DNA of 64,000 nucleotides from Prochlorococcus sp. AG-355-I04 (GCA_003280915.1 QCDL01000002.1:62001-126000); one strand, 5' to 3'; counted from the stretch's first letter, positions 17,666 to 27,392 are shown. Numbers and translations: made by a program. Notes: generated by a model not told the origin, from the letters alone.

Positions 17666-18601
17666 TTAAATGAATGTTATTCCCTTTTCAAGGAAAGTGC
17701 AAACCCATGAATCATAGCCTTTATCTTTAAATAATTTAGAATTTGCCGTTAATTCTTTTTTAGCAGTTTCTATATCTTTAAAGAGTGCAAAGCATGTGGG
17801 GCCTGATCCACTCATTGAAAATGTTAGACAATTTTCTAATTTAGAAAGTAAATATAATGCCTGCTTTACAGAATCATTTTCATTTTCAACAACTAACTGC
17901 AAATCATTTTTAATAGATAAATGTTGATTATCAAAGTTTAAATTATTTAATCCATTATCTCTTAAATTTTTTCTTATGTTCTCAATCATTTCTCTATCGG
18001 TAAGATATTGATCACAAAATCTATTACTATATTTTTTATAAGTTTCAGCAGTTGATACTGATACTTTCGGATTTTTTAAAAGAATTGCTGCATACTCAAG
18101 GTTTGAATCTAATTTCTCCAAAATTTCGCCTCTTCCAAAACATAATTGAATACCACCATTTATAAAAAAGGGAATATCAGATCCTAAAGTTGATGCTAAT
18201 TTACATAAAGTTTCTTGATCTAATTTCAAATCCCATAAATTATTAAGACCAATTAATGTTGCTGCTGCATTACTGGATCCACCAGCTAATCCTGCGCCAA
18301 TTGGGATATTTTTTCTTAAAAATATATTCGCACCGTAATCTATATTTGATTTTTTCCTTAATAGATTTGCAGATTTAACAATTAAGTTATCATAAGATAA
18401 GCTTAAATCATTACAATCAGACTCAAGTTTAATTAAACCTTCATTATTAATTTCAAATTCTAAATAATCAGAAAGATCGATATTTTGCATAATCATTGCT
18501 AACTCATGAAATCCATCCTCTCTTTTACCAATAACTTCAAGGTGCAAATTTATTTTGGCAGGAGATTTTATATTAATTTTATTTTTAGCTAAATCTTGCA
18601 T
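17666..18601 (-). CDS. ispE: 4-diphosphocytidyl-2-C-methyl-D-erythritol kinase
   Basis: IspE phosphorylates CDP-methylerythritol in the MEP pathway to isoprenoids (carotenoids, phytol, quinones). The 311-residue GHMP kinase shows 'KINLHLEVIGKREDGFHEL', the ATP loop 'NIPIGAGLAGGSSNAAATL', 'LGSDIPFFINGG' and the C-terminal 'MSGSGPTCFALF'. It follows rsmA by 12 bases on the same strand, an order common in cyanobacteria, and precedes the DUF3082 gene. Confidence 0.96.
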   Translation of the reverse strand: MQDLAKNKINIKSPAKINLHLEVIGKREDGFHELAMIMQNIDLSDYLEFEINNEGLIKLESDCNDLSLSYDNLIVKSANLLRKKSNIDYGANIFLRKNIPIGAGLAGGSSNAAATLIGLNNLWDLKLDQETLCKLASTLGSDIPFFINGGIQLCFGRGEILEKLDSNLEYAAILLKNPKVSVSTAETYKKYSNRFCDQYLTDREMIENIRKNLRDNGLNNLNFDNQHLSIKNDLQLVVENENDSVKQALYLLSKLENCLTFSMSGSGPTCFALFKDIETAKKELTANSKLFKDKGYDSWVCTFLEKGITFI

Positions 18602-18613
18602 ATAATTAAGTTT

Positions 18614-19438
18614 TTATTTTTTAATTTTAATACAATTTTCTGCAAGCTTAATCCATTGATCAATTGAAATATCTTGTGGTCTTAATTTAAAACAAACTTT
18701 TGAAGAATCAGATAATTCATTTATCTCTTCATTTGAAAGTATTGAATTAAGTGTATTTCTAAGCATTTTTCTTCTTGAATTAAATGAAATTCTAAGAAGT
18801 TTATCTATATATTTTTCTAAACTAATATCTAATCTTAAATCATTTTTAATTGGTTCAAAAACTACTAAAGAAGAAAAAACTTTTGGAGGCGGACTAAATG
18901 ATGAAGGAGGCACATCACATATTCTTTTTATTTTTGATAAAAGTTGCATTCTTATACTAAGCGCACCAGCATTGGGACTACCTTCTTTTGACAAAATCCT
19001 ATCTACAACGTCTTTCTGCATTAAAAATATTATTTTTTCGTAATTATAGTTTCTCATAATGCCCAATCGACCTATGAAAATATCCAATATTGGACCAGTT
19101 ATATTGTAAGGAATATTTGCAATCACTTTTGTAATCTTTTTATTAATCGAATCTAAATTTACAGAAAGAATATCTCCCTGCTGTAGTGAAAACTTATTAT
19201 TATTATTGAATTTATCATTTAATAAATTAATTAAATCTTTATCTAATTCAATTGCATGTAATTTTTTAATTTCTGAATCTAACAACTTAGATGTTAAAGC
19301 TCCTTTACCAGGACCAACTTCTAAAATAAAGTCATTTTCATTAAGAACAGCAATTTCTTTAATTTTTTCTAATATTTTTTTATTTACCAACCAGTGTTGT
19401 CCAAATCTTTTTTTTTGATGATAGTTTTTAGAATTCAT
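18614..19438 (-). CDS. rsmA: 16S rRNA dimethyladenosine transferase
   Basis: RsmA (KsgA) dimethylates A1518 and A1519 in the 3'-terminal hairpin of 16S rRNA. The 274-residue protein begins '[15 protein letters not shown]', has the SAM loop '[16 protein letters not shown]', the catalytic '[12 protein letters not shown]' and the C-terminal helical domain with '[17 protein letters not shown]'. It leads the rsmA-ispE-DUF3082 run. Confidence 0.97.
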   Translation of the reverse strand: MNSKNYHQKKRFGQHWLVNKKILEKIKEIAVLNENDFILEVGPGKGALTSKLLDSEIKKLHAIELDKDLINLLNDKFNNNNKFSLQQGDILSVNLDSINKKITKVIANIPYNITGPILDIFIGRLGIMRNYNYEKIIFLMQKDVVDRILSKEGSPNAGALSIRMQLLSKIKRICDVPPSSFSPPPKVFSSLVVFEPIKNDLRLDISLEKYIDKLLRISFNSRRKMLRNTLNSILSNEEINELSDSSKVCFKLRPQDISIDQWIKLAENCIKIKK

Positions 19439-19494
19439 CTAAAAGATAAAAAATATGTTTAAATTAAATATGAATTTATTTAATACTTTATATC

Positions 19495-19827
19495 ATGAGC
19501 TTATCAAAAAAAAATTTAGATAAACTCAATAAATTTAAAAAAAAGAAAAATTTAAATAACGAAAGTAAAAATATAAATAATTACACAAATATAACTAATA
19601 ATGATAATTTAATCACGAATTCACTTAATTCAGAAGATCCCAATAAAATTTTTTATTCGTTAATTGATAATTCAGAATCTTTAGAAGAGACTTCTAAAGT
19701 TAATAATGCACTAAGAAAAAGTGAGATTAATCAAATTAATATTACTTCTAAAAAAGATAATTTTTCCAAGAAATTAACAACCCAAGAGGAACTATATGAT
19801 GAATTTAATTATCTTCTTGATGAATAA
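19495..19827 (+). CDS. Low-complexity lysine/asparagine-rich hypothetical protein
   Basis: The 110-residue sequence is dominated by Lys, Asn, Ser and Asp with no hydrophobic core, signal or known motif, so it is likely disordered over most of its length. The C-terminal part ('KLTTQEELYDEFNYLLDE') is more ordered looking and acidic. It lies 19 bases upstream of rlmH on the same strand, and its clean ATG and spacing favour a real gene. No function is proposed. Confidence 0.6.
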   Translation: MSLSKKNLDKLNKFKKKKNLNNESKNINNYTNITNNDNLITNSLNSEDPNKIFYSLIDNSESLEETSKVNNALRKSEINQINITSKKDNFSKKLTTQEELYDEFNYLLDE

Positions 19828-19846
19828 TTAGTTTTAATATTTACTT

Positions 19847-20263
19847 ATGCTTCAGAGTAATAGATTAGCAATTTATGCTATCGGCAAAATAAAGAAACTT
19901 TGGATTAGAGATGGAATTAATCAATATAAAAAAAGAATGCCTGAACTTATCATTAATGAGTTAAAGACTTTTAATTTAAATAATCTTAGATCCAATAACA
20001 ATATTATTATCTGCCTAAGTGAAGAAGGAAAACAGTTTAATTCAGTTGAACTATGTTCCTTACTCTTGAATTTTAAAAATAAAAAAATTAATTTCTTAAT
20101 CGGTGATACTGATGGAGTTAGTTCAGATATAAAAGAAAAATCAGATCTTTTACTAAGCCTGTCTCCTTTAACTTTTCCTCATGAATTAGCTAGATTAATC
20201 CTAATCGAGCAAATCTATAGAGCTATTTCTATATCAAACAACTCCCCTTACCATCGTTCTTAA
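19847..20263 (+). CDS. rlmH: 23S rRNA pseudouridine-1915 N3-methyltransferase
   Basis: RlmH is a SPOUT enzyme that methylates pseudouridine 1915 in helix 69 of 23S rRNA on assembled ribosomes. The 138-residue sequence has '[17 protein letters not shown]', the SAM-knot '[16 protein letters not shown]', '[22 protein letters not shown]' and the C-terminal 'NSPYHR'. The family standard is N-H-P-Y-H-R, so the first His is Ser here. Length is slightly below the usual 155-160 at the N-terminus. Confidence 0.93.
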   Translation: MLQSNRLAIYAIGKIKKLWIRDGINQYKKRMPELIINELKTFNLNNLRSNNNIIICLSEEGKQFNSVELCSLLLNFKNKKINFLIGDTDGVSSDIKEKSDLLLSLSPLTFPHELARLILIEQIYRAISISNNSPYHRS

Positions 20264-20334
20264 AAAGATTAGATTCAATCTAAAAATAATTTATAAAAGT
20301 TTAATAACTAACTATTTTTTGTTTTTTGCTATAT

Positions 20335-20348
20335 AGTACATATATACT
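20335..20348 (+). promoter_or_regulatory. LexA-box-like operator upstream of umuD
   Basis: AGTACATATATACT matches the cyanobacterial LexA consensus RGTACNNNDGTWCB at 13 of 14 positions (the fixed G at position 10 is A). It is the core of the imperfect palindrome TAGTACATATATACTA. It lies 12 bases before the umuD start codon, so a bound repressor would block transcription. The consensus is recalled from published cyanobacterial work. Binding is inferred. Confidence 0.65.
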
Positions 20349-20360
20349 ATTAAATTAATC

Positions 20361-20777
20361 TTGGATTCTTTTGATTCAACTACTAAAACATTTAAAATCC
20401 CCTTATTAACTGATTCGGTATCAGCAGGGTTTCCTTCTCCTGCAGATGACTATACAGAAGAAAATATTGATTTAAACGAACATTTAATATCTAATCCGTT
20501 TAGCACTTTTTTTCTTAGAGTTAAAGGTGACTCAATGATAAATGCAGGAATTAAAGATAAAGATTTAATAATAGTAGACAAGAGCTTAACAGCCAGGCCA
20601 GGGAATATCATCATTGCAATGATAGAAGGAGAATTTACAATAAAAAGATTATCTATAAAAAATAATGAATTATATTTAAAAGCAGAAAATCATAATTATC
20701 CTGATTTTAGATTTAAAAACCATATTGATGTACAGATATGGGGAGTTGTCATTTATTCAATACATAGCTATTTATGA
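20361..20777 (+). CDS. umuD: UmuD-like S24 self-cleaving protein (Pol V accessory)
   Basis: The 138-residue protein lacks a LexA DNA-binding domain. It has a cleavage-type Ala-Gly in 'SVSAGFPSPADDY' (about residues 22-23), the catalytic serine in 'RVKGDSM' and the lysine in 'EGEFTIKRL', all as in UmuD. RecA-stimulated self-cleavage would give UmuD', which activates UmuC. The start is a TTG 12 bases after the LexA-like box. The stop overlaps the umuC start in ATGA, so translation is probably coupled. Confidence 0.92.
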   Translation: MDSFDSTTKTFKIPLLTDSVSAGFPSPADDYTEENIDLNEHLISNPFSTFFLRVKGDSMINAGIKDKDLIIVDKSLTARPGNIIIAMIEGEFTIKRLSIKNNELYLKAENHNYPDFRFKNHIDVQIWGVVIYSIHSYL

Positions 20778-22060
20778 GAATTTCAAATATTGATGCAATA
20801 GCTCTTATAGATGCTAATAATTTTTACGCGTCATGTGAACAAAATATTAATCCTCATTTGAGAAATAAACCAGTAGTAATTTTATCTAATAATGACGGAT
20901 GTATCATTGCAAGAAGCCCTGAAGCGCGAGCTTTAAAAATTAAAATGGGAACTCCGTATTTTAAGGTCAAAGAAAGACTAAATAAATTAGATGTAGCAGT
21001 CTTAAGCTCAAACTACTCGCTTTATGGGGATATGAGCAGAAGACTAATGAATTTACTGAAAAACTACTGTGAACAGATAGAAATTTATTCCATTGACGAA
21101 GCATTCGTCTCGATTTCTAGACCTAATGATGAAAATCTATATCCTTGGGCAAGAAGCATAAGATCATTAATATATCAGAATCTAGGGATTACCATAACAG
21201 TAGGAATAGGAGAAAATAAAGTAAGAGCAAAAATTGCTAATAAACTGGCTAAAAATATTGATTATTCAGCTGGAATATTTGATTTAGCTAGAACCGAAAA
21301 TGAGAATAATTATTTGAAAAGAATTAGTATAGATAAGATATGGGGAGTCGGGAAACAAACCTCTAATTGGTTAAAAAGTAAAGGTATTAAAAATGCGAGA
21401 GAACTAAGAGATATGGAAGAAAATGAAATCATTAAGAAATTAGGCATCGTAGGGGAAAGACTGCAATTAGAACTGAAAGGCCATAGATGCCTGCCCATAG
21501 AAAAAAACAAGAAATCAAAAAAAGAAATTCAGGTGAGCAGAAGTTTCGGCACGCCTATCACAAAATTAGAAGACTTAACTCAAGCACTGGCAACTCACGC
21601 AATAAAAGCCTCTGAAAAAATGAGAAGTCAGAATTTACAATCATCTAATATTAGAGTATTTGCTAGAACCAGTAAATATTCAAGTCAAAATTATCAAAGA
21701 AGTGCTCATAGAAAACTTACAAATGCAACAGATGACACAAATAATATTTTAAAAATAGTAGTTGAATTATCTAAAGAAATTTATAATCCCGAATATAAAT
21801 TCTCAAAAGCTGGTGTTTTAATGCAGGATTTAACAAATAGCGAATATTTACAGCAATCAGTTATAAATTACAAATCTCAGAAAGTCTTAAAAAAATCAAC
21901 AAATCTTATGAAAACGATTGATTTATTAAATAAAAGGTTTAATAACAATGCAATTACATGGGCCATTACAAAAAATCCACAAAGTTGGAAGATGAATAAG
22001 AATTTCTTAAGTCGCTCATCTACAACTGATATAGAACAAATCCCAACTATAGTAAAGTAA
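20774..22060 (+). CDS. umuC: Y-family DNA polymerase V catalytic subunit
   Basis: UmuC performs error-prone bypass of damaged bases. The 428-residue sequence has the Y-family blocks 'ALIDANNFYASCEQ' (metal Asp), 'VVILSNNDGCIIARSPEARALKIKMG', 'YSIDEAFVSI' (catalytic Asp-Glu), 'GIGENKVRAKIANKLAK', and the HhH segment 'IWGVGKQTSNWLKSKGI'. Length is as in E. coli UmuC. It overlaps umuD by 4 bases and is followed 7 bases later by an HExxH protein gene, giving a three-gene cassette behind the LexA-like box. Confidence 0.96.
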   Translation: MRISNIDAIALIDANNFYASCEQNINPHLRNKPVVILSNNDGCIIARSPEARALKIKMGTPYFKVKERLNKLDVAVLSSNYSLYGDMSRRLMNLLKNYCEQIEIYSIDEAFVSISRPNDENLYPWARSIRSLIYQNLGITITVGIGENKVRAKIANKLAKNIDYSAGIFDLARTENENNYLKRISIDKIWGVGKQTSNWLKSKGIKNARELRDMEENEIIKKLGIVGERLQLELKGHRCLPIEKNKKSKKEIQVSRSFGTPITKLEDLTQALATHAIKASEKMRSQNLQSSNIRVFARTSKYSSQNYQRSAHRKLTNATDDTNNILKIVVELSKEIYNPEYKFSKAGVLMQDLTNSEYLQQSVINYKSQKVLKKSTNLMKTIDLLNKRFNNNAITWAITKNPQSWKMNKNFLSRSSTTDIEQIPTIVK

Positions 22061-22067
22061 AAAAAGA

Positions 22068-22535
22068 ATGGAATTTATATTATTTTTGAGCAAATTAGAT
22101 AAAGAGATTCTTAACTTGTTAATGAAAGCAAACTACATAGTTGAAGAAAATAAAATTGAATGTCTATTAAACAAAGAAATAAAAGGGCTACATAATTTTA
22201 AAGAAAATAAGATAATAATATGTACTGAAAATGCAAAAAGGAAAACAAATTATAGAAATAAGAATCAACAACCAAATAAAGATAACTTCAAAACAGAAAG
22301 GGCGATAAGAAAAGCATTAAGACACGAAGCAACTCATGCGATACAAAAATGTAATGACAATAAAACAATAGGAGATATAAAAAAATTAGAAAGAAAATTA
22401 CATCAAAGTAAAAGAAAAGCATTAGAGTTCTCTAGTTCAAATTTTTCTGGGACTTATTCGAAAGAAGTAGAAGCTTATGTTCTTGAAGATAAACCCAAAA
22501 AAGTTAAAAACTTGATTAAAAAATACTGCCTATAA
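22068..22535 (+). CDS. Putative HExxH zinc metalloprotease, M76 (Atp23)-like
   Basis: The 155-residue protein is soluble and basic. Near residue 85 it has 'RKALRHEATHAIQKCN', containing HEATH, a match to the zinc-binding HExxH motif, with a possible third ligand in 'SKEVEAYVLED' about 45 residues later. The layout 'LRHE..HA' plus a downstream 'EAY' recalls peptidase family M76 (Atp23). It starts 7 bases after umuC on the same strand and probably shares its LexA-controlled transcript. The protease assignment rests on motif only, and the substrate is unknown. Confidence 0.65.
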   Translation: MEFILFLSKLDKEILNLLMKANYIVEENKIECLLNKEIKGLHNFKENKIIICTENAKRKTNYRNKNQQPNKDNFKTERAIRKALRHEATHAIQKCNDNKTIGDIKKLERKLHQSKRKALEFSSSNFSGTYSKEVEAYVLEDKPKKVKNLIKKYCL

Positions 22536-22551
22536 ATTAAAAATTTTTATA

Positions 22552-24585
22552 TTAACTAGCGAGGAAATTGCCACAACGTTGTTTGTCTAAGAAATTTATA
22601 TGTTGTCTTTCTAGGTAATATAATTCCTGAAATTTAATGGCATCTGAGTTTAAATCCTGAAAAAGATCATCTATCTCTTTATTTGTATTTGAAGAACCTG
22701 AAGAAGGATTATCAATTAAGATAGATATACAATTTTCTAAAGTTTTTAATCTTTGAGATCCCCAAGATTCTATTAAATGTCTACATCTTTTTAGAGAATT
22801 ATATTTCTCAAGAAGTGATAATGTTCCTAATAAATTGTCCTTAGGATTACTAAGCAATGTTAAAAAGAACTCATTTGGATTAATAAAAATATTAATTTTA
22901 TTTGATAAATCAGGATTATTGAGAGCCAAGTAGTCAGGTAGAAGTGAAATTAAGTTAATAGAAGAAAAATCTTTTAGAAGATTTTGACTATTTGATTGTT
23001 TTAAATCATTTAAGTAATTTAAACCTAAATTATTTTGTTCAATTTTTGAAATAGCTTCCCATAAAGTTTGAATATAACTAGTATTAAAACCATGAATTTC
23101 TCTTTTGAGAAATTCATCACGAATAAATAGCCTAAGATCTAGACAATGTAAATAATAAAAAATTATTTCCGATTCATTTTTCTCCCGACGGGAAATTTCA
23201 TTTGGTTGTTCAAATTTTTTTGATCTACCATGCCAACGAAATCCCTTTACTTGATTTCTTAAATCTTGTTCAAACTGTATTGCTAATCTAGCTTGTCCTT
23301 TACTTAATTGTTCGGAAACTTTTTGTAAATAATGAGTTCTGGTTGATGATTGAGGTAATTTACTCAACAATTTTACCAATGAAGAAATAACACTTTGGAA
23401 AATTTCAGACTTAGTTAAATCTTGATCTTTAAATATCTGATCAATCTCCCAATCAATCCAAAAGGATGAATTATCAATTAAATTAAAATAATCTTCAGGT
23501 GTGTGACTATTCAAATATTCGTCTGGATCTTTAAAATGACTTAGTTGAAGTATCTTAAGATTAATTTGATCATGAAGGGATAGGGTCTCAACTTCTTTAA
23601 TTACTCTTTTTGTAGCTAAAATTCCTGCATTATCAGAATCAAAATTCAAAATTATATTTTTATTATCTGTACATCTACATAGTTGAGAAATTTGATACTT
23701 ATTTAATGATGTACCTAGGGAAGCTACAGAATTAGTTATACCCTTTGAATGAAGAGAAATAACATCAAAGTAGCCTTCAACAATAATAGCTTTATCTCTT
23801 TTTCTAATATCACTAGAAGCTTTTTCGAAGGCAAACAACATTTTTCCCTTTTCAAATATCTCTGATTCAGGAGAATTAAGATATTTGGGTTCCTGACCAT
23901 CAAGAGATCTTCCTCCAAAGGCAACTACTCTTCCCTGCATATCATGTATTGGAACAATTAATCTATTTCTAAAACGATCATAAATCTTGTCAGAATTATC
24001 TTTAGAAATTGCAAGGCCTGAAGCTAATATTAAATTAATGGGGAATTTTTCTACCTTGGAAAGATAATTGAATAAATCATTCCATGAATTTGGGGCAAAA
24101 CCTAATTCAAAGTTATCAATAATCTTTTTACTCAAGTTTCTCTTAGATGTTAAATATTTCATAGCTTCAAAACCAAGAGAATTATTTAATTGAGACTTGA
24201 ACCAATTTTTAGTGACTCTTAATATTTTATAAAGTTCTTCCTTTCTAGATAGTTGTTTTTTATAGGCTTCTGCTTGGGGACCCTCAAGATTTTCAACATT
24301 AATATTATTTTTTTTAGCGAGAGAAAGTACAACATCTGAAAAATTTGCACGAGTAAATTCCATTAAAAATTTAATAGAGTTTCCACCTGCACCACAAGAA
24401 AAACAGTAATAAAATTGTTTAGTTGGTGATACTGTCATAGATGGCTTAGTATCATCATGAAAAGGACAAATCCCAACAAATTCCTTGCCTTTCTTCTTAA
24501 GAACAATATGTTCAGATATAACGTCAACGATATCTGCTTTTTCCTTAACCTCTTGAATAGTTCTTGGGTGTATAGAATGAACCAT
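22552..24585 (-). CDS. dnaG: DNA primase
   Basis: DnaG makes RNA primers for replication. The ATG at 24585 (MVHSIHPRTIQEV) is preferred over the TTG at 24606, giving 677 residues. The zinc-binding domain has 'CPFHDDTKPS' and 'YYCFSCGAGGNSIKF', then the catalytic core ('DRFRNRLIVPIHDMQGRVVAFGGR') with the TOPRIM motifs 'IIVEGYFDVISLH' and 'NFDSDNAG'. The C-terminal about 200 residues are the divergent helicase-interacting region. It is convergent with the HExxH gene, 16 bases apart. Confidence 0.97.
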   Translation of the reverse strand: MVHSIHPRTIQEVKEKADIVDVISEHIVLKKKGKEFVGICPFHDDTKPSMTVSPTKQFYYCFSCGAGGNSIKFLMEFTRANFSDVVLSLAKKNNINVENLEGPQAEAYKKQLSRKEELYKILRVTKNWFKSQLNNSLGFEAMKYLTSKRNLSKKIIDNFELGFAPNSWNDLFNYLSKVEKFPINLILASGLAISKDNSDKIYDRFRNRLIVPIHDMQGRVVAFGGRSLDGQEPKYLNSPESEIFEKGKMLFAFEKASSDIRKRDKAIIVEGYFDVISLHSKGITNSVASLGTSLNKYQISQLCRCTDNKNIILNFDSDNAGILATKRVIKEVETLSLHDQINLKILQLSHFKDPDEYLNSHTPEDYFNLIDNSSFWIDWEIDQIFKDQDLTKSEIFQSVISSLVKLLSKLPQSSTRTHYLQKVSEQLSKGQARLAIQFEQDLRNQVKGFRWHGRSKKFEQPNEISRREKNESEIIFYYLHCLDLRLFIRDEFLKREIHGFNTSYIQTLWEAISKIEQNNLGLNYLNDLKQSNSQNLLKDFSSINLISLLPDYLALNNPDLSNKINIFINPNEFFLTLLSNPKDNLLGTLSLLEKYNSLKRCRHLIESWGSQRLKTLENCISILIDNPSSGSSNTNKEIDDLFQDLNSDAIKFQELYYLERQHINFLDKQRCGNFLAS

Positions 24586-24679
24586 TGAGATTTTTATCAA
24601 AAACAAATAATGATTTATTTGTTATAGGTCAAAATCAAATAAGAATCTACTTAATTTCACAATAAAAATATTTTTTTAA

Positions 24680-25570
24680 ATGATAAATGTCGAAGAATTA
24701 GAAAAAAAATTTAATTCATTAAATAAGTTTAATTTGGTATTTGCTTCATTCTTCTTTAGTTTGATGACTTTATGCGTTAAAAATATTGATAAAAGGATAC
24801 CTATTTATGAATTGGTTTTATTCAGATCATTGTTAAGTTTAATTATTACATTATTCATAATTAATCTAAAAAAAATAGATCCTTGGGGCAAGAATAAACC
24901 ATTACTTATCTTAAGAGGTGTTTTAGGAACTTTAGCATTAGTTTGCATTTTTCATGCGATAAGAAATATGCCCCTTAGTATATCTACTGTCATTCAGTAC
25001 ACATACCCTATCTTTATTTCTATATTCGCTGGCATATTTATAAACGAAAAAATAACTCGGAATATAATTTTTGCTTTAATTATTGGCTGGATTGGAATAT
25101 TAGTAATATTAAATCCAAGTCAATTATCAAATATAAACGTTGAAATTGAAAATGTTACGATTTCGATCGCATTTCTTGGGGCAATCTGCACTGCATTGGC
25201 TTACGTTACAGTTAAGAAACTTTCATTTACTGAAGATGTTTATGTAATTATTGAATATTTTCCACTTGTTTCTTTCATAACTTTATTGCCAATTGTATTA
25301 ATGAACTGGGTTACCCCAACTTGGAATGAATTAGTTTGGATAATTGGCATTGGCTTATTTACTCAATTAGGTCAGACTTTCTTAACTATAGGATTAAAAA
25401 AATTACCTGCTTCTGACGCTTCAACAATTAACTATTTGCAAGTTTTATTCGGATCAATTTGGGGGATTTTGTTTTTTAGTGAAATAATAAACATAAATTT
25501 TTTAATAGGAGCTTCACTAGTTTTATTAGGAACTATTATATCTACTACCAAAATAATCAAAAAGACATAG
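24680..25570 (+). CDS. EamA/DMT family transporter
   Basis: The 296-residue protein has ten hydrophobic segments in two homologous halves, as in the drug/metabolite transporter family. Motifs include 'RGVLGTLALVCIFHAIRNMPLS' ending in 'YTYPIFISIFAGIFINEK' in the first half and 'LGQTFLTIGLKKLPASDASTINYLQVLFGSIWG' in the second. The substrate cannot be predicted. It is divergent from dnaG and is followed 24 bases later by a small exported protein gene. Confidence 0.88.
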   Translation: MINVEELEKKFNSLNKFNLVFASFFFSLMTLCVKNIDKRIPIYELVLFRSLLSLIITLFIINLKKIDPWGKNKPLLILRGVLGTLALVCIFHAIRNMPLSISTVIQYTYPIFISIFAGIFINEKITRNIIFALIIGWIGILVILNPSQLSNINVEIENVTISIAFLGAICTALAYVTVKKLSFTEDVYVIIEYFPLVSFITLLPIVLMNWVTPTWNELVWIIGIGLFTQLGQTFLTIGLKKLPASDASTINYLQVLFGSIWGILFFSEIININFLIGASLVLLGTIISTTKIIKKT

Positions 25571-25594
25571 AATATTAATAGAATTATTAAATCG

Positions 25595-25951
25595 GTGAAA
25601 TTTTATTATTTAGCTTTATTATTTTGTTTTTCTCCTATTCTTCAAGTTAAAGCATCAACCCCAAAGTCAGTAACTTGTACAAGAACTGAATATAGAGAGG
25701 AGTATATTCCTGGAACGAAAACAAACCCAGGCTACGTAAAAAGTTATGAAGTGGACGTTATAGTACCTTGTGGAGGTCAAAGCAAAGCTGAAAAAATAGA
25801 TGATAACGACTGTAGTGAAGGTTCTGTTATAGGTGGTCTTCTTGGTGCAGGAATTGCATTATCCTCATCTAGAGGGAAAGACAGGTTTTGGGCCGTACCT
25901 GCTGGCGGGACGGCAGGAGCGCTAATTGGATGTCAGGTGGATGGTGGTTAA
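25595..25951 (+). CDS. Exported protein with glycine-zipper-like C-terminus
   Basis: A GTG start gives 118 residues with a signal peptide (about 1-20, 'LALLFCFSPILQVKA' ending before STPKS). The mature part has four cysteines and the C-terminal repeat 'GSVIGGLLGAGIAL' and 'VPAGGTAGALIGCQV', the pattern of glycine-zipper 2TM envelope proteins. It abuts ruvA with no gap between stop and next start, so the two are probably translated from one message. Function is unknown. Confidence 0.75.
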   Translation: MKFYYLALLFCFSPILQVKASTPKSVTCTRTEYREEYIPGTKTNPGYVKSYEVDVIVPCGGQSKAEKIDDNDCSEGSVIGGLLGAGIALSSSRGKDRFWAVPAGGTAGALIGCQVDGG

Positions 25952-26629
25952 TTGATTAGTTGGATAAATGGAGATTTAGTTGATTTATGGCAATCTAATC
26001 AAAAATTTTTTGTTTTAATAAATTGTCAAGGATTAGGATACGAAATACAAATACTTGAATCCCTTTTTATAAAATTAAAAACAAATCAGATATCTAATAA
26101 AAACATTACTCTTTGGATAAAGCATATTAAGAAAGAAGATTCGGATTTATTATTTGGCTTTACATCAAAGGAGCAAAAGAATTTCTTTATTGAAATTTTA
26201 AGTATTCGAGGAGTTGGATCTCAAATTGGTATTGGGATATTAAACAAATTTTCTATTAGTGAAGTTGTAAATGCAATAAAAACACAAAACAAAAAATTAA
26301 TTTGTTCCATACCTGGTATAGGACAAAAAATGAGTGACAGATTAATTTTAGAATTAAAAAGTAAATTTAAAAGTGAAATAAAATTATCAGAAGAAAAAAG
26401 CAAAGCTGAATTTGAGATTAAGGACCTTGAGATAAAAAAAATGATAGAAGACCTTGAGTTAACTCTTCAATCATTAAGTTACAAAAACAAAGAAATAAAG
26501 ACTATTTTGCCAATTATTATTAAAGAAATAGATCTTCATGGTAAAAAAGAAAATAATTTATCATTTGAAAATCTATTGAAATCAGCTATGCATTATCTAG
26601 ATAAGGATAGTAGTAATTTAGCTATATGA
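25952..26629 (+). CDS. ruvA: Holliday junction branch migration protein RuvA
   Basis: RuvA tetramers bind four-way junctions and load the RuvB motor. The 225-residue sequence begins with a TTG (MISWINGDLVDLW), has an OB-fold domain (about 1-65), two helix-hairpin-helix elements ('ILSIRGVGSQIGIGIL' and 'ICSIPGIGQKMSDRLILELK') and a C-terminal RuvB-contact domain ('LQSLSYKNKEI'). It sits directly after the exported-protein gene and 33 bases before rpsO. No LexA-like box is evident upstream. Confidence 0.95.
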   Translation: MISWINGDLVDLWQSNQKFFVLINCQGLGYEIQILESLFIKLKTNQISNKNITLWIKHIKKEDSDLLFGFTSKEQKNFFIEILSIRGVGSQIGIGILNKFSISEVVNAIKTQNKKLICSIPGIGQKMSDRLILELKSKFKSEIKLSEEKSKAEFEIKDLEIKKMIEDLELTLQSLSYKNKEIKTILPIIIKEIDLHGKKENNLSFENLLKSAMHYLDKDSSNLAI

Positions 26630-26662
26630 CGTAGTATCATAGACTTAAAAGAAATAAACTTT

Positions 26663-26932
26663 ATGTCATTAGATACAGCTGAAAAACAGAATCTGATTGA
26701 AAATCATCAAGTACATACAACTGATACAGGCTCAGTTGAAGTTCAGGTGGCATTGCTTTCTAAAAAAATTTCGAAATTAAGTGACCATCTCCAAGAAAAC
26801 ATTCATGATTTCGCTTCAAGGCAAGGATTATTAAAAATGATTGGTAAAAGGAAAAGATTACTGTCTTACTTAAAAGATAAAAACGTTCAGAAATATCAAG
26901 AACTAGTAAAGAAAATTGGAATCAGAGGATGA
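26663..26932 (+). CDS. rpsO: 30S ribosomal protein S15
   Basis: The 89-residue protein is the standard length for S15, which binds the 16S rRNA central domain. Diagnostic segments are '[23 protein letters not shown]' and '[24 protein letters not shown]'. The PAM68-like gene follows after 9 bases. Confidence 0.98.
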   Translation: MSLDTAEKQNLIENHQVHTTDTGSVEVQVALLSKKISKLSDHLQENIHDFASRQGLLKMIGKRKRLLSYLKDKNVQKYQELVKKIGIRG

Positions 26933-26941
26933 TCTCAATTA

Positions 26942-27391
26942 ATGAAAAAAAAGCAATCAAAAAAAAAGACACAAAATAAAAAGAAAAAAAACTATTCAGA
27001 GACAAATGCTTTCGCTAATCTAGATAGAACATCTATTCCTGTAGCCAAACCAAAGCGATCATCAAGTGGAATACCTAAATATGTTGCTGATAGAATGGCA
27101 AGAAGAATATTTTTTACAGCTGGAATACCAACAATATTAGGAATGTCTGTTTTTGTTGTAAGCTACATTATCGTTACAAGAAATATTGCTGAAATTCCCC
27201 CTTCCTCCACCATCGCAATTTCAGCATTTTTTTTCTTGTTAGGTCTTGCAGGATTGAGTTTTGGAATATTATCAGCTAGTTGGGATAAAGAGCCTGGATC
27301 TTTTTTTGGTATTGAAAATATCCCAATGAACATACAACGCGCAAAAGCTGCCTTTAAACCGGCAACTCAAAATTTTGAGGATAAAAGTTAA
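26942..27391 (+). CDS. PAM68-like photosystem II assembly protein (DUF3464)
   Basis: The 149-residue protein has a very lysine-rich N-terminus (about 1-25), then 'IPKYVADRMARRIFFTAGIPTILGMSVFVVSY' and a second membrane segment, ending in 'SASWDKEPGSFFGIENIPMNIQR'. This matches PAM68, a thylakoid protein that assists early D1 insertion and PSII core assembly and also binds ribosomes. Location right after rpsO fits a translation link. It is convergent with dnaE, one base apart. Confidence 0.9.
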   Translation: MKKKQSKKKTQNKKKKNYSETNAFANLDRTSIPVAKPKRSSSGIPKYVADRMARRIFFTAGIPTILGMSVFVVSYIIVTRNIAEIPPSSTIAISAFFFLLGLAGLSFGILSASWDKEPGSFFGIENIPMNIQRAKAAFKPATQNFEDKS

Positions 27392-27392
27392 T

